Shown: positions 1 through 10,346 of the stretch, one piece after another
Position numbering within the stretch: position 1 is the stretch's first letter
Layout: each line of letters begins with the position of its first letter
Assembly (NCBI GenBank): GCA_036924085.1
Contig: JAVGWX010000011.1
Location: forward strand, 38,478,970 to 38,542,969
Source: Ariolimax columbianus
Taxonomy: Eukaryota; Mollusca; Gastropoda; Stylommatophora; Arionidae
Length of the DNA: 64,000 nt
Direction: 5' to 3'
Made by a program: the position numbers and the translations under genes
The notes under the pieces: generated by a model
What the model was told of the DNA's origin: nothing
What the model saw: only the letters and a program-made list of their open reading frames with translations
The model's database searches: none

Positions 1-1881
1 CATGACAATCTTGCGCTAGTTGCTCAGTTCAGACAGTAGAGCCTGTAGATCTGGCAGTTTCTCAAATTTAAGTGCTTGGAGTGCTGATTGTGCATCTGTA
101 AGAAATACTACAGGTTGTGGACCGACATTGGTGTTCAACAGTTTCTCAGTTGCCACCTTGATTGCCTGTATTTCTGCATCATATATATGACAGAATTTCC
201 CAGTTCGTACTTTGACTGTATCCCTAATGTTTGGGTATTCTATGTACACTCCCGCTCCACCATTCTTTACTGCATTCTGTGCTGACCCATCTGTGTATAC
301 TCTGATCCAGAGGTCTTGTGGGTATTCTTCATCCAGGAAATTGAGGATCACTATCCTACGTTGCACACTGTTCTGTTCATCCTTGTCTAATATTCCTTTC
401 ACTTTTGTTTGAATGCATACTGATAGTCCGTGCTCCTCTCTCCAAGAGGTTTGTTCTGGCACAGACTTTAGGGGGATGTCAACTTCAGGTAGATCCATAA
501 TTTGCCTGCGAAGTCGTTTCGCCTGATGCATAAAACTACTTCTTTTCAGTCTTCCCATTGCTAAATTTTGAAATCTGTCTTTCATTGGATGGCTCGGCAT
601 GCAGTGGAACTTTTCTGCCTGTGTTAATACCTTTGTGTCTCTGCGCTCTCTTAGTGCTTGTATCCTTCCCATTTTCTCCATCTCCACAATAGGTGTTGAT
701 TTCATTGCTCCTGTAATGACCCTAAGTGCCTGATTTTGCACCTTATCCACCTCTTTTAGGGTAGTGTTTGCTGCGGGGCACCACGCTGCTGACCCATATT
801 CCAGATGTGGCCGTATACCTTGTTGGTAAACTTTAAGTATTTTTCCACTAGCACCCCATGTGGTTCCACTTAATTTTCTCAGGATGGCTAACTTCCTCCT
901 GGCTTTTTTGGCTGCCTTGTTGACGTGTTCCCTCCATGTCAACCTATCATCAAATGTAACTCCAAGATAGGTGGGTTGTTCATCTTCTTTGAGGTGTTCT
1001 CCATTTATCTTGATAACTCCAGCTTTTTGTTTTGGGGAGAGGGTGAAAAGCGTAGTGCTACATTTTTCGGTGTTAATGTTTACACACCATCTGTTTGTCC
1101 ATGAGGTCAAGGCATCAATAGCTCTTTGCAGCATTCTGGTGGCCACTGTTGCTTGCTCATTTACACACCATATTACCAAGTCATCTGCATACATTGCAAC
1201 TTTTGTTCCTTGTGGTAGCTCAGCAATCAAGTCATTGATGAAGACTATGAAAAGTGTAGGGGAAAGAACTCCTCCCTGAGGCACACCATGACGCAGTAGA
1301 ATTTTCTTACTCTTGAGACCATCTAGTTGGACTCTGGCTCTTCTGTTATGTAAGTATGCTTTTATCCATTTGTACATCCTACCCATCACTCCATTATTTC
1401 TCAGTTTCTTTAAAAGTCCTTCTTTCCAAACCTTATCAATAGCTTTCCTTAAGTCTATCCATGCTGCTAATACTAATTTCTTGTCCTGGAATGCGTCCTC
1501 GATCTCTTGTGAGAGGTATATTGCCTGGTCTTCAGTGGAGTTGCATTTCCTAAATCCTGCCTGTTGTGGCACAAGAAGGTTTTGGCTCTCAAGATACCAC
1601 TGGAGCCTTAGGTTGATGATACGTTCCATTGTTTTACATATGCAGCTTGTGAGGCTGATTGGTCTATAACTGGATGCCATGGAACTGTCTTTCCCTGGTT
1701 TTGAGAGTGGTATCATGATTGCTTCTCTCCAGGTCTGTGGGACTGTACCTGATGTCCAACAAATGTTGAAGATCTGAAGCAGCTTTGTTTTTGCTGCTGT
1801 TCCCAAGTTCTTGATCATCTCATTGGACACTCCGTCTGTTCCTGGCGACTTTCTCATTTTCAAATATCTATACAACAACAA
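1..1881 (-). mobile_element. Jockey-like LINE ORF2 fragment: reverse transcriptase plus partial RNase H
   Basis: A 621-codon open frame encodes the polymerase of a non-LTR retrotransposon. RT blocks appear in order: KSPGTDG (11-17), LSKPG and YRPISL (59-77), AGFRKCNSTEDQ (108-119), the first catalytic Asp in IDLRKAIDKVW (142-152), GVPQGGVLSP (199-208) and YADD (231-234). An RNase H domain follows, with YTDGS (529-533), AE (569-570) and TDAQSA (595-600). The endonuclease domain and RT start are missing, as expected of a 5'-truncated insertion; homology begins near 1866 with no ATG. The frame ends at a TAG at 16-18, but sense codons continue in the same frame to the window edge, and the final RNase H block is absent, so the TAG looks like a nonsense mutation. 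Motif A has Ile where Phe is usual. It lies in or beyond the last visible TTLL12 intron, on the gene's strand. Confidence 0.93.
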
Positions 1882-1967
1882 ACAAAAAAGATACTCTCAA
1901 AGCAAGCAACCTAAAAATACGCGACATGTTGAAAAATTAAGTGATGCATTATAAACACATTAATTGT

Positions 1968-2205
1968 ACTTGCCTACGCTACTTCCTATGGCAATGGATT
2001 CCAAGCATTCACCACTCTCTGACTAACAAAAATGATGTTCTAATATATATTCTGGACCTTTCTTTAGTTAATTTGTAGCTATGTCCTCTTGTTCTTGTAG
2101 GTGGCTGTATTTTGAAAAACTTGTTAGTCTAATTCATCCTTTCCTTTGATTCTTATAAACCTGTATTAAGTCACCTTGAATTCTTCTCTTTTCTTATCTG
2201 ACCCA
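1968..2205 (-). mobile_element. CR1-like LINE fragment (end of RT)
   Basis: Minus-strand translation in shifting frames gives pieces typical of the end of CR1-type polymerases: a KERSR-like stretch, then VVNAWNPLP. It is broken by stops and frameshifts. The same region is present on the plus strand at 9755-10265. Confidence 0.6.
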
Positions 2206-2274
2206 AAAATGTAGGAAGAGGATCATGCATTTTTCCCATAAATTAAGCCCAGATATACATAATGCCCTCCATAC

Positions 2275-2386
2275 CTTAGGTCCTGACTCTGGCACTCGAA
2301 TAACCCTATTGAGATCCTTAGTGACATGACTATCAAGGCCGCGGGCCAAATTCCAAGGTTTACAGATCCAGTGGTTATCTAAATTC
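2275..2386 (-). CDS. TTLL12: TTLL12 exon (TTL domain, ATP-grasp region)
   Basis: The exon follows a CCCCAG acceptor and ends AAG|GTATGG. It is 112 nt: one base completes an Arg codon from exon 5981-6196, then 37 codons end in phase 0. It encodes [27 protein letters not shown] and VPESGPK, matching the TTLL12 segment with [12 protein letters not shown]. In active TTL enzymes this position carries the nucleotide-binding W-I-x-K-P...R-G signature. This copy keeps R-G, where human TTLL12 has R-S as I recall it. The next exon is outside the window. A 44-bp minisatellite begins about 90 bp upstream. Confidence 0.92.
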
Positions 2387-2476
2387 CTGGGGAAAAAAAG
2401 AAAATTATCCAGATGTAATAATTCAATCAGCACCATGACTCATGCTGAAATCTATTTCATCTATATGGACTTGCCT

Positions 2477-2790
2477 GTTGCCACGGATTAGCAGGTTGAT
2501 CTGCTGCTGTTTCACTGTCAGTTGCCACGGATTAGCAGGTTGATCTGCTGCTGTTTCACTGTCAGTTGCCACGGATTAGCAGGTTGATCTGCTGTTGTTT
2601 CACTGTCAGTTGCCACGGATTAGCAGGTTGATCTGCTGCTGTTTCACTGTCAGTTGCCACGGATTAGCAGGTTGCTCTGCTGCTGTTTCACTGTCAGTTG
2701 CCACGGATTAGCAGGTTGATCTGCTGCTGTTTCACTGTCAGTTGCCACGGATTAGCAGGTTGATCTGCTGTTTCACTGTCAGTTGCCACG
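2477..2790. repeat. 44-bp tandem repeat, about 7 copies
   Basis: Units start at 2477, 2521, 2565, 2609, 2653, 2697 and 2741, each beginning GTTGCCACGG and nearly identical. The last unit lacks one CTG, giving 41 bp. Each unit contains AGCAGGTTGATCTGCT, an imperfect hairpin. It lies in the TTLL12 intron upstream of exon 2275-2386. Confidence 0.95.
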
Positions 2791-3149
2791 CTTACTGGTC
2801 TCCCACACCGCATTTCTGCAGTGACATTTGGTCTTCAGTTTTGAAATCACTGTTAATTCATACTCTCCCTCACTCAAACAACTGTCTCCATACTAAACCT
2901 TCATTGTTCTGTAGATTTTAGAAGGTTTCACACCTTACCACAAAAAATGTCCCACGGAGCAAGTTGACAGTGGAGCGGCCATGTACACTATATTCCGCAT
3001 GCACATACTGCTCGATCGCCACAATGTTTGCATGGAGTTTTGTTAAAGAGCCATTTTGTGTCCTGAGTTTTTCGTTGTACATACTCTTCCTTGCCACTTT
3101 ATAATAAAATTTATGTTACTTAACCTTTACAACTCGAGCAGCGCAGATT
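2791..3149. other. Intron sequence, nothing recognised
   Basis: No coding motif, repeat match within the window or RNA gene was seen here. Confidence 0.5.
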
Positions 3150-3467
3150 TGCGATTGACGCCATGAAAATCGCAGAGCGCTGGTCGCAGTTTAATAACAA
3201 GCTGTCCTTGCATAGTGACGGCTGTTCTAATCAAATTAAAAAATTAATGGCTGCGTAGAAAGTCTGAACAATTCTGCTCTTTTGATTGAAGAGAGTTCCG
3301 ACTTCCCTAATGTGCGGTTAGATACTAACAATGGTGATTTTGAAATTAATATTAGGCGTGTGGAAATGATTGTTCTTCGCTTGGATTTGAAGATTCCCCG
3401 ATTGTTGCGAATGGGGGAGTCAAGTTTCTGCAACTGATTTTTCTGAGGTAGATTTGCCTAGATACAA
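3150..3467 (+). repeat. Dispersed repeat R6, copy 1
   Basis: About 320 bp aligns with 12262-12590 on the same strand. Shared blocks include CGGCTGTTCTAATCAAA, AGTCTGAACAAT, GGATTTGAAGATT and GATTTTTCTGAGGTAGAT (with small differences). No protein motif was recognised and the class is unknown. Confidence 0.7.
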
Positions 3468-3869
3468 TAATTACGTTTAGTCGAAAGTGACAGATACGAC
3501 CATCACGATGAACATCGGTAATCTGTTAGTGATATTTTTTTTTAAACCAAAGGTGCGCCGAAAATAGAAGAGTATCAATGTGTGTGTGTGCTGTTTTTCA
3601 ATACTAGCACCTTTAATTTTTTTTTTACTCAGACACTAGCAGACAAAAACAATAATACCAACACATTATTTCTCTACTCACAATCATGTATCAAAAGACC
3701 GTCAAATAAAAATGTTACAGGCTGTGAAACTATCGTAGTTAAACAACGTGACGTCCTGAAAATTAATGGAGATGCAGGGCAAATTGTGTCAATTTCATTT
3801 GTAGAGTGGTAATAATTGTTTCTCATATGTACCTTAACGCAGCTGTGCAAATACACAAGAGCTGAACAT

Positions 3870-4720
3870 TGTGTGGGTTTCATTATCATCCAGAGAACAC
3901 ACTAAAGAAACAGAATACATCAGTAAAAGACTATATGCCAACAAATATTTGAATACAGCAAAAACAGATGACAGGAATTTTGATCCATTCACAATAGGAG
4001 GGGAGGAGATTCCAGAGCTAAGGTATGCAGATGACAGTCATGCTGTCGAACAGCGCCAAGGGCCTGGAAAGACTGCTCATGTCCGTTCAGAAGCACAGTG
4101 AAGCTCAGAACCTTTTTCTGAACATGAAGAAAAACAGGACTGTAACACCAGATTGCTATAAATAATGAAGAAATCGAAAATGTCACATTTTGAATACCTT
4201 GGCTCTACGTTATCCAACGATGAAGACTGCTTAAAAGAAATTAGAAGATGTTTGGCCATGGCAATGCAGAAGCTAAACAACAACTGAAGATCCTGAGAAC
4301 ACGCATATTCCCTATGGCAATGTACAGGTGCGAGACATGGACTATGACAAGTAGCAAGGAAGAAAATTGGGGAGTGTTCAAAACAAAATGTTACAGAAGA
4401 ATCCAAAAAATTCCTTAGATAAAAAAAGTGACAAATAAAACATCCTAGAAGACCTGAATGTTGAAGAAAACTGGCTCATTAGGAAATTGAATTTTTTTTT
4501 GGCCACATCAAACATTATGACGGACTGGAAAGAACGGTTATGGTACCTGGAAAATGACGCAGGTGTAGACCAAGACAAAGGTGGATATAAGATGCCGAGG
4601 ATACTCTAAACATGCACATGGAGCAGGCGGTAAGATTGACTGCAGACGGAGATTCATATCAGCTGGCTGTGATAAGAGCAACGTTCTGCAAAGGACATGC
4701 TACATGATGAAATACAGCAA
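3870..4720 (+). mobile_element. RTE-like LINE RT fragment, degenerate
   Basis: Plus-strand translation across frameshifts gives FTIGGEEIPELRYADD, NEEIENVTHFEYLGST and KCYRRIQKIP, and ends ATFCKGHAT before a stop. This is the palm-to-C-terminus region of an RTE-like polymerase. Nonsense codons and frame changes show it is dead. The same ending, TFYKGHAT, closes the better-preserved copy at 5341-5800 and the minus-strand copy at 21245-21560, so these form one family. Confidence 0.8.
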
Positions 4721-5340
4721 CAGTAATACCAGGTCTACTCCCCCATACAATGATGGCCACAAACAAGTAGATCCTCTTTGACTGTCTTTTCAAATATTAA
4801 AAGGAGCATAGAAAAATGATCCAATTGCAATAAGTGAATTCAACGAATAAAAAAAAAATTTGAAAAAAGAACCACTAAAAACTGCAGAGAAACAATCGAC
4901 ACCTCAGAGACAAACATTAAGATGAACTTGCACATCGGTAAAAACCACCCTCCAAGAAACTGGTTGTATACAGAGTCGGTTGTCTTCTAAACTAGTATAC
5001 AGACAGTTAAGTTAATACAGGAAGTGAAGAGGGTAACTCAATTCATGAGCTACTCTTTGCTGATAACTAACTACAGACTAATAAAGAAGGACCAAGACAA
5101 AGCCAAATTATAATTTACTATAATAATAAACTAGGCACAAGCTGTGAAAACTGACAACTAGCATTTCAAAGATTAGAACTGAAGATTACTGTTCTACAGC
5201 TTGTTGATGTCTATTTCTGTCGGCATCAACACATTCGTTATATTTTGTCATTTAGTTTGAGGAATTTCAAATTTTGACATGTACAACATGGCTGACGATT
5301 CATGCATGCTAACCTATCATTTAACAGTTATTTCTGATAG
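4721..5340 (+). other. Mostly unrecognised; possible CR1-like 3' end
   Basis: A short stretch near 4970-5030 resembles 10225-10265 (GTCTTCTAAACCAGTAT-like followed by GTTAAGTTAA). Nothing else was identified. Confidence 0.35.
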
Positions 5341-5800
5341 GTAGACATAAAAGTAAAAGTCTTGAGAGCCTGTGTTTTTCCTGTGGCAGCTTATGGCTGT
5401 GAATCATGGACAATTATCAAAACTTCTAGACAAAGAATCAAATCCTTCGAGTCAAAATGTTACAGAAAGATCCTCAGAATACCCTGGACAGAGAAAAAAA
5501 CAAATGCAGACATTCTGCAAGAGTTGAGCATAGAAGAGAACTGGTTTATCAATTCCATTTTGGCTAGAAAATGCAAGTACTTTGGTCACATCAAGAGACA
5601 CAATGGTCTTGAGAGAAAGGTGATGGAAGGTATGGTGCCAGGCAAAAGAGGAAGGGGTAGACCAAGAAGACAATGGCACCAAGATATCCAGGAATGCCTG
5701 AGTATGACTGTGGCGGAGGCTGGTGTTTTGGCAAGGGAACGAGTTTCTTTCAGACAGACTGTGATGGGAGCGACGTTCTACAAAGGACATGCTACATGAG
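5341..5800 (+). mobile_element. RTE-like LINE C-terminal fragment, 145-codon open frame
   Basis: An uninterrupted frame of 145 codons reads through AAYGCESWTII, KTNADILQELS, KYFGHIKRHNGLERK and GKRGRGRPRRQW, then FRQTVMGATFYKGHAT and a stop. This is the region after the RT palm in RTE-type elements. The ORF is open but lacks RT and endonuclease, so it is a 5'-truncated copy. It lies in the TTLL12 intron between exons 5981-6196 and 2275-2386, in antisense orientation. Confidence 0.88.
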
Positions 5801-5980
5801 ACATTTTAAAAACATCGTTAAGTTTTAAAGTTGATGCACTTAGTGTGAAGGAAGTTGGATTTCACAACCCGAGAAATGATTTATTATTTGATCAGACTGA
5901 TGATCAGAAGATATAGCAACACAAAAATGGGGGACATAGCTAGTTTTTAAAACAAGAAGATCACTGTTTTCTAGTCTGAC

Positions 5981-6196
5981 CTTTTCTCTCTATGCTGAAA
6001 GTAGGACACAAACTTCGGTAGCTCCACAGACAAGTTGTATGTCACAGGCAGCCATTTTGGGTTGGATTCATACGGGTCTATGTCCCCAGGTGATGCAGCT
6101 CGTCTTGCTATGATGGCCAGCAGATCTTTTACAGTCAGAACATTCTCACAAGGAAACTGATTGATCAGGCAATTACGCCTGGTCTCACTGAAATTT
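5981..6196 (-). CDS. TTLL12: TTLL12 exon (start of TTL-like domain)
   Basis: The exon is 216 nt. The acceptor is a T-run followed by GAACAG and the donor is AAAAG|GTCAGA. One base completes Lys from the preceding exon, then 71 codons leave phase 2. Key stretches are INQFPCENVLTVKDLLAIIA, RRAASP, WLPVTYNLSVELPKFVSYFQ and HREKR, closely matching TTLL12. A second AG nine bases into the exon (TTTCAG) looks like an acceptor. Using GAACAG preserves the frame and gives equal spacing to the vertebrate protein between the HF.DF and NQFPCEN blocks, so it was preferred. Confidence 0.94.
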
Positions 6197-6311
6197 CTGT
6201 TCAAAAAAAATTCATGAAAATGAACAATGCCACAAATAAAATGGACAATATGCGTACTACATACTACAACAATGTTTCCCTTAATGTTCTAATGTGGATA
6301 GCAGTGTCCTT
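6197..6311. other. Intron sequence upstream of exon 5981-6196
   Basis: It contains the T-rich tract of the acceptor on the minus strand. Nothing else was identified. Confidence 0.5.
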
Positions 6312-6655
6312 TTTAGGGGAGGAAGACGTAACGTCTGGTCAGGCACAACATACTGATCATACATGTTAGGGCCAGGCAAAATATACTGGCCAAGACCCTC
6401 ACCTCGGGTTCCTCATAGCCTTTCCTGGAAACGGGCGGGTTTTCATGGCAGCCTGGCTAACTATGTGAGCGATCAATGCGATCCCATAGTAGTGAGCAAC
6501 ACGCAGATGAGAACAAGCATAACACAACCGCCTGGAGGACCCCGGTCCACCTTCATTAGCATGCCCGTGATGTGAGCTAAGCTACTGCAACCCACCACTC
6601 AACGTCCTTTTCAGGATGCACAAAAGAGTAAACCTACTCGTGGGCATTCAAAACA
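6312..6655 (+). repeat. R2 dispersed repeat, full-length copy
   Basis: This is a ~345-bp repeat found more than ten times in the window on both strands. Landmarks in order are GGAGGAAGAC, a ...GGCAAAATATACTGGCCAAGA block, GAAACGGGC..GTTTTCATGGCAGCCTGGC, a GTAGTGAGC block, ACCTTCATTAGCATGC, and CGTCCTTTTCAGG near the 3' end. Better copies end in a CAA-rich tail (a long AAC run at 56236), which suggests retroposition. No protein or clear Pol III box was found. Confidence 0.85.
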
Positions 6656-7574
6656 AACACACACCAGTGCCCTTTACTGAGTCGACCACAGTGAAATACT
6701 CTCCCATTTTCACTGTGTGAATCAATGGAAGTAAAAGGCTGCAACATCCATTTTCTACATATTCTGGGACACCAGCTGAAGTCCTACTTATTGAACTTCT
6801 GTGGCACTGAATTTGACTTCCACTTCACCAAGTGGTGTATTGGCCTCGTTGCTGTTCATTTGCTGATTGATTCCAAGGCAGAGCCGGTTTAGTTATGCCA
6901 TAAGGTCTCATCCATCAGTGTGTATCCTATCCATCATCCATTTCTTCAGTTTCTTACAGCTGATTTATGTATACCAGGTATCCTTTATTTAATGAGCACA
7001 TTAAAACACTAATGGAATGAGTGCTTTTAAAAGCTGAACCCAACAGGACCTAAGGGACAATCAAAATATATATATATATATGATTTGTATAATATATATA
7101 TATATATTCCAAGTATGATACAAATTTGACAAGTACAAGACAAATCCAAATACAAGTGCGGGACAAATCTCCAATCTCCAAGGCGAAGGGCAGACAGATT
7201 CAAGCAACGTTTGGCTATCTGGCATCAGGCAACCATGTATGATTAAACACCAGGTTTCCAGGAAAGGAGGGTGGGAGGAGACTAAAGAGAAATACATAAT
7301 AATTTACTGCCGTTTCTGCAATCAACGAATCAGAACCACGCAGACTATGAAACTTTAATGTATGTCGAGCACCAAGACTGAGCGCTTGATGGATTTGAGC
7401 AAGAGTGTTTACAGCCAGAAATCTATAGTAACCATCAATATACATGCTTTGCCTCATTTATTGAAAGAGACTGCACACCTAAAGGTCTGTCAGGTGTGCA
7501 GTGATATTTCTGCATTGCATAACACAGCGAAGCACTGTACTACATTACCGGTTAACGACAACAATGTTACCCAC
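6656..7574. other. Intron sequence with AT microsatellite
   Basis: Only a TA dinucleotide tract at about 7064-7107, split by a short interruption, stands out. No coding or transposon motif was recognised. Confidence 0.6.
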
Positions 7575-7765
7575 TTGAAGTCATGAAAGTGGGTGCTGTA
7601 CCATAGGACGTCAGCTTCCAGGGGGTTGTCCACGATGTCAAACCTCTTATCTGTCAACTGGTCCCTCAGCTCCTTGTACTCAATATAGACCCTGAGGTTT
7701 CTGTGCCTGGGAAGGCCTCCAAACTCAAACTCCACTGGCGGCCATGTCTCATTCTGCTTGTAGCT
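7575..7765 (-). CDS. TTLL12: TTLL12 exon (linker into TTL-like domain)
   Basis: The exon is 191 nt. The acceptor CTGTCTAACTAG precedes AGC TAC AAG; the donor is CAA|GTGGGT. It begins in phase 0, matching the end of exon 10658-10791, and ends in phase 2. The peptide includes SYKQNETWPPVEFEFGGLP, LRVYIEYKELRDQ and ADVLWYSTHFHDFK, aligning with the TTLL12 KVYTDVQQV and ADADILFNFSHFKDY region. The acceptor abuts a minisatellite whose units are copies of this same splice site (7766-8377). An alternative AG two bases downstream would break the frame. Confidence 0.92.
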
Positions 7766-8377
7766 CTAGTTAGACAGGTAAACAATGTAGATGTGGTTAG
7801 ACACAGGTAAACAATGTAGCTGGGGTTAGACACAGGCAAACAATGTAGCTGGGGTTAGACACAGGCAAACAATGTAGCTGGGGTTAGAGCCAGGTAAACA
7901 ATGTAGCTGGGGTTAGACACATAAACAATGTAGCTGTGGTTAGACACAGGTAAACAATGTAGCTGTGGTTAGACACAGGTAAACAGTGTAGCTGTGGTTA
8001 GACACAGGTAAACAATGTAGCTGTGGTTAGACACAGGTAAACAATGTAGCTGTGGTTAGAGACAGGTAAACAATGTAGCTGTGGTTAGAGACAGGTAAAC
8101 AATGTAGCTGTGGTTAGAGACAGGTAAACAATGTAGCTGTGGTTAGACAGGTAAACAATGTAGCTGTGGTTAGAGACAGGTAAACAATGTAGCTGTGGTT
8201 AGAGACAGGTAAACAATGTAGCTGTGGTTAGAGACAGGTAAACAATGTAGCTCTAGTTAGACAGGTAAACAATGTAGCTCTAGTTAGACACAGGTAAACA
8301 ATGTAGCTGTGGTTAGACAGGTAAACAATGTAGTTGCGGTTAGAGACAGGTAAACAATGTAGATCTGGTAACAAACA
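7766..8377 (-). repeat. 27-29-bp minisatellite made of copies of the TTLL12 3' splice site
   Basis: About 22 units follow directly upstream of exon 7575-7765. On the gene strand a unit reads CTACATTGTTTACCTGTC then TAACCACAG. The true site reads the same up to TAACTAG before AGCTAC. Units near 8248-8290 carry the authentic TAACTAG form: 30 bp at 8248-8277 are identical to 7761-7790, which span the exon border. Each unit therefore holds a branch-point-like TCTAAC and an AG acceptor, with about 28 nt from one unit's branch point to the next unit's AG. Confidence 0.93.
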
Positions 8378-8620
8378 GGTAAACAATGTAGCTCTGGCTA
8401 GACAGGTTAAAATATGTCGCACTGGTTATAGATAGGTGAACAATGTAGCTCTGGCTAGACAGGTTAAAATATGTCGCACTGGTTATAGACAGGTGAACAT
8501 TGTAGCTCTGGCTAGACAGGTTAAAATATGTCACACTGGTTATAGACAGGTGAACAATGTAGCTCTGGCTAGACAGGTTAAAATATGTCGCACTGGTTAT
8601 AGACGAGTGAACAATGTAGA
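8378..8620. repeat. 57-bp higher-order repeat, 4 copies
   Basis: The array continues the 29-bp minisatellite as a diverged dimer. One half keeps the AACAATGTAGCTCTGGCTAG form and the other has become GTTAAAATATGTCGCACTGG. The ~57-bp pair repeats four times with few changes, so the dimer arose first and was then amplified. Confidence 0.9.
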
Positions 8621-8679
8621 TGATCAGTTTGTATACTTTATCGCAGGAATGGACCAAAATTCAATTCCCAGTTTACATT

Positions 8680-9030
8680 GAGACGGTAGTCCAGCCAGGC
8701 ACAAAATATTGACCAGGAATTCGCGTCAGGGTCAATACACTGACCAAGAATACAATGTCTCTTCCACGTATAGTTCCCAGGAAACAGGCTGTTTTCAAGG
8801 GAGCCTGGCTGACGAGATGTGGATCGATGTAATCCTCATAGTAGTGAGCGCCACTCAGATGAAGCAAAGCATATCACAACCACTCGAGCATATCACAACC
8901 ACTCGGAGGACCCCAGTCGACCATCAGCATGCTCGGCATGTGAGGAAAGCAATACAACTCCCCACTTAACGTCCTTTTCAGGTTGCAGAAAAAAGTAAAC
9001 TTACTCATTGTGGGCATTAAACAACAACCG
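8680..9030 (+). repeat. R2 dispersed repeat, full-length copy
   Basis: It has the R2 landmarks in order: GGAAACAGGCTGTTTTCAAG, GTAGTGAGCGCCAC, a duplicated CATATCACAACCACTC piece, CGTCCTTTTCAGG and CTCATTGTGGGCATT. Confidence 0.85.
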
Positions 9031-9754
9031 TTCACACAACCTGGTCAAAACATCACCAACCCAGAGCACACAAAAAGACATGATCATAATCATTGAATTG
9101 GAAAGGAAATGTCCAAGGAAAAGCACCAAACATCATCAAAACTACCTTGGTATGGTTCTCTAAGAAAAGATTAAAAGAGTATGATGTAAGGCAACTTGGC
9201 GAAGAACCATAGTGGCCAAAATGAGAATCATGAATCAGAGTTGGAGGACTGTATGAAGGATGGATGTAGACCGGTGAAGTGGAGGGACTTTGTTGCTACC
9301 CTTAAAGTCACCATAAGGTGTGACTGTCACTGACCGCTTTGTTCGTCATTTAACTAGGAATTAAAGATTCACCTTCATGCTACAATGTGAACCACATGCC
9401 ATCCCTGAAGTTGCCCATTTAATAGTAGCCTGTTTCCAATCATTTGCAAAATTTCACCATATCGCTACAATGTGAACCATATGCCAGCACCGCTATCGAC
9501 CTCATTTAAAGTGATCCTGTTTCAAAACAACTGAACTCGACATTTTCACTCCACGAAACAGACTTTATATCTGGTCCCTTTACAGGAAGTCTGTCATGCT
9601 TATGCAGAGGCCGATTATAATGGTCCTAGTTTACCCAGCTGTAAATTTGAGTGCTAGTCTTAGTGAAGGCAAGGCAAAAGAAATGGAACATCCCCATACC
9701 TCAGAAAAAGCTAAGACCAAGTACTTAATAACCAAGAAGTAAATCCTAGAGTGG
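9031..9754. repeat. Intron sequence with an imperfect ~84-bp duplication
   Basis: Around 9368-9535 a block starting TTCACC and containing GCTACAATGTGAACCA recurs once in degraded tandem form. Nothing else was recognised. Confidence 0.5.
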
Positions 9755-10265
9755 AGTAATGTTTACAGGTGTGGAATACTGTGTACAGGTGTGGAATACT
9801 GTGTACAGGTGTGGAGTACTGTGTAAAAGTGTGGAGTACTGTGTAAAAGTGTGGAGTCCTTATCGTAGAGGGGATACAAACATGCTGGAAAGGATACTAA
9901 AAAGATCGACAATGCTGATAGTGGGATTCCAGAATTACAGTTAGAGGAAAGACTCAGAAAAACCGGCCTACAGTGTCGAGAAAAGAATTTGAGGTGACAA
10001 TACAGGTTTATAAGATAATCAAAGGAACAGATAAATTAGACTATGACACTGTTTTTCAAAATGCAACCCTCCACAAGAACAAGAGGATATAGCTACAAAT
10101 TAACTAAAGAAAGGTCCAGATTAGATATTAGGACATTTTTTTTATTCAGAGCTGTGAATGCTTGGAATGCATTTAAGAATTGATTGGATGCACATAGCTT
10201 TAAGAGCAAGGAAATGAAACTGGTAGTTTACAGACTGCAGTCTTCTAAACCAGTATAAAAACGTT
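9755..10265 (+). mobile_element. CR1-like LINE 3' fragment with internal 20-bp expansion
   Basis: Translation in shifting frames gives VEYCVQVWSPYRRGD-like residues, then NMLERILKRSTMLIVGF, KIIKGTDKLDYD, YKLTKERSRLDIRTFF and NAWNAF. These are the conserved C-terminal blocks of CR1-type polymerases. At 9763-9850 the codons for the EYCVQVW block were expanded into about 4.5 copies of a 20-bp repeat. Confidence 0.78.
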
Positions 10266-10346
10266 AAGTTAAAACAGTCTCCAATTCTACAATGACAGAA
10301 ATCATCATTGGTGGTAACCATGTCAACTCCGAGGATTTAATTTACC

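Noticed and set aside
7061..7457. Overlapping 78- to 80-codon minus-strand frames
   Set aside because: They lie in an intron over an AT microsatellite and share nothing with TTLL12 or a transposon.
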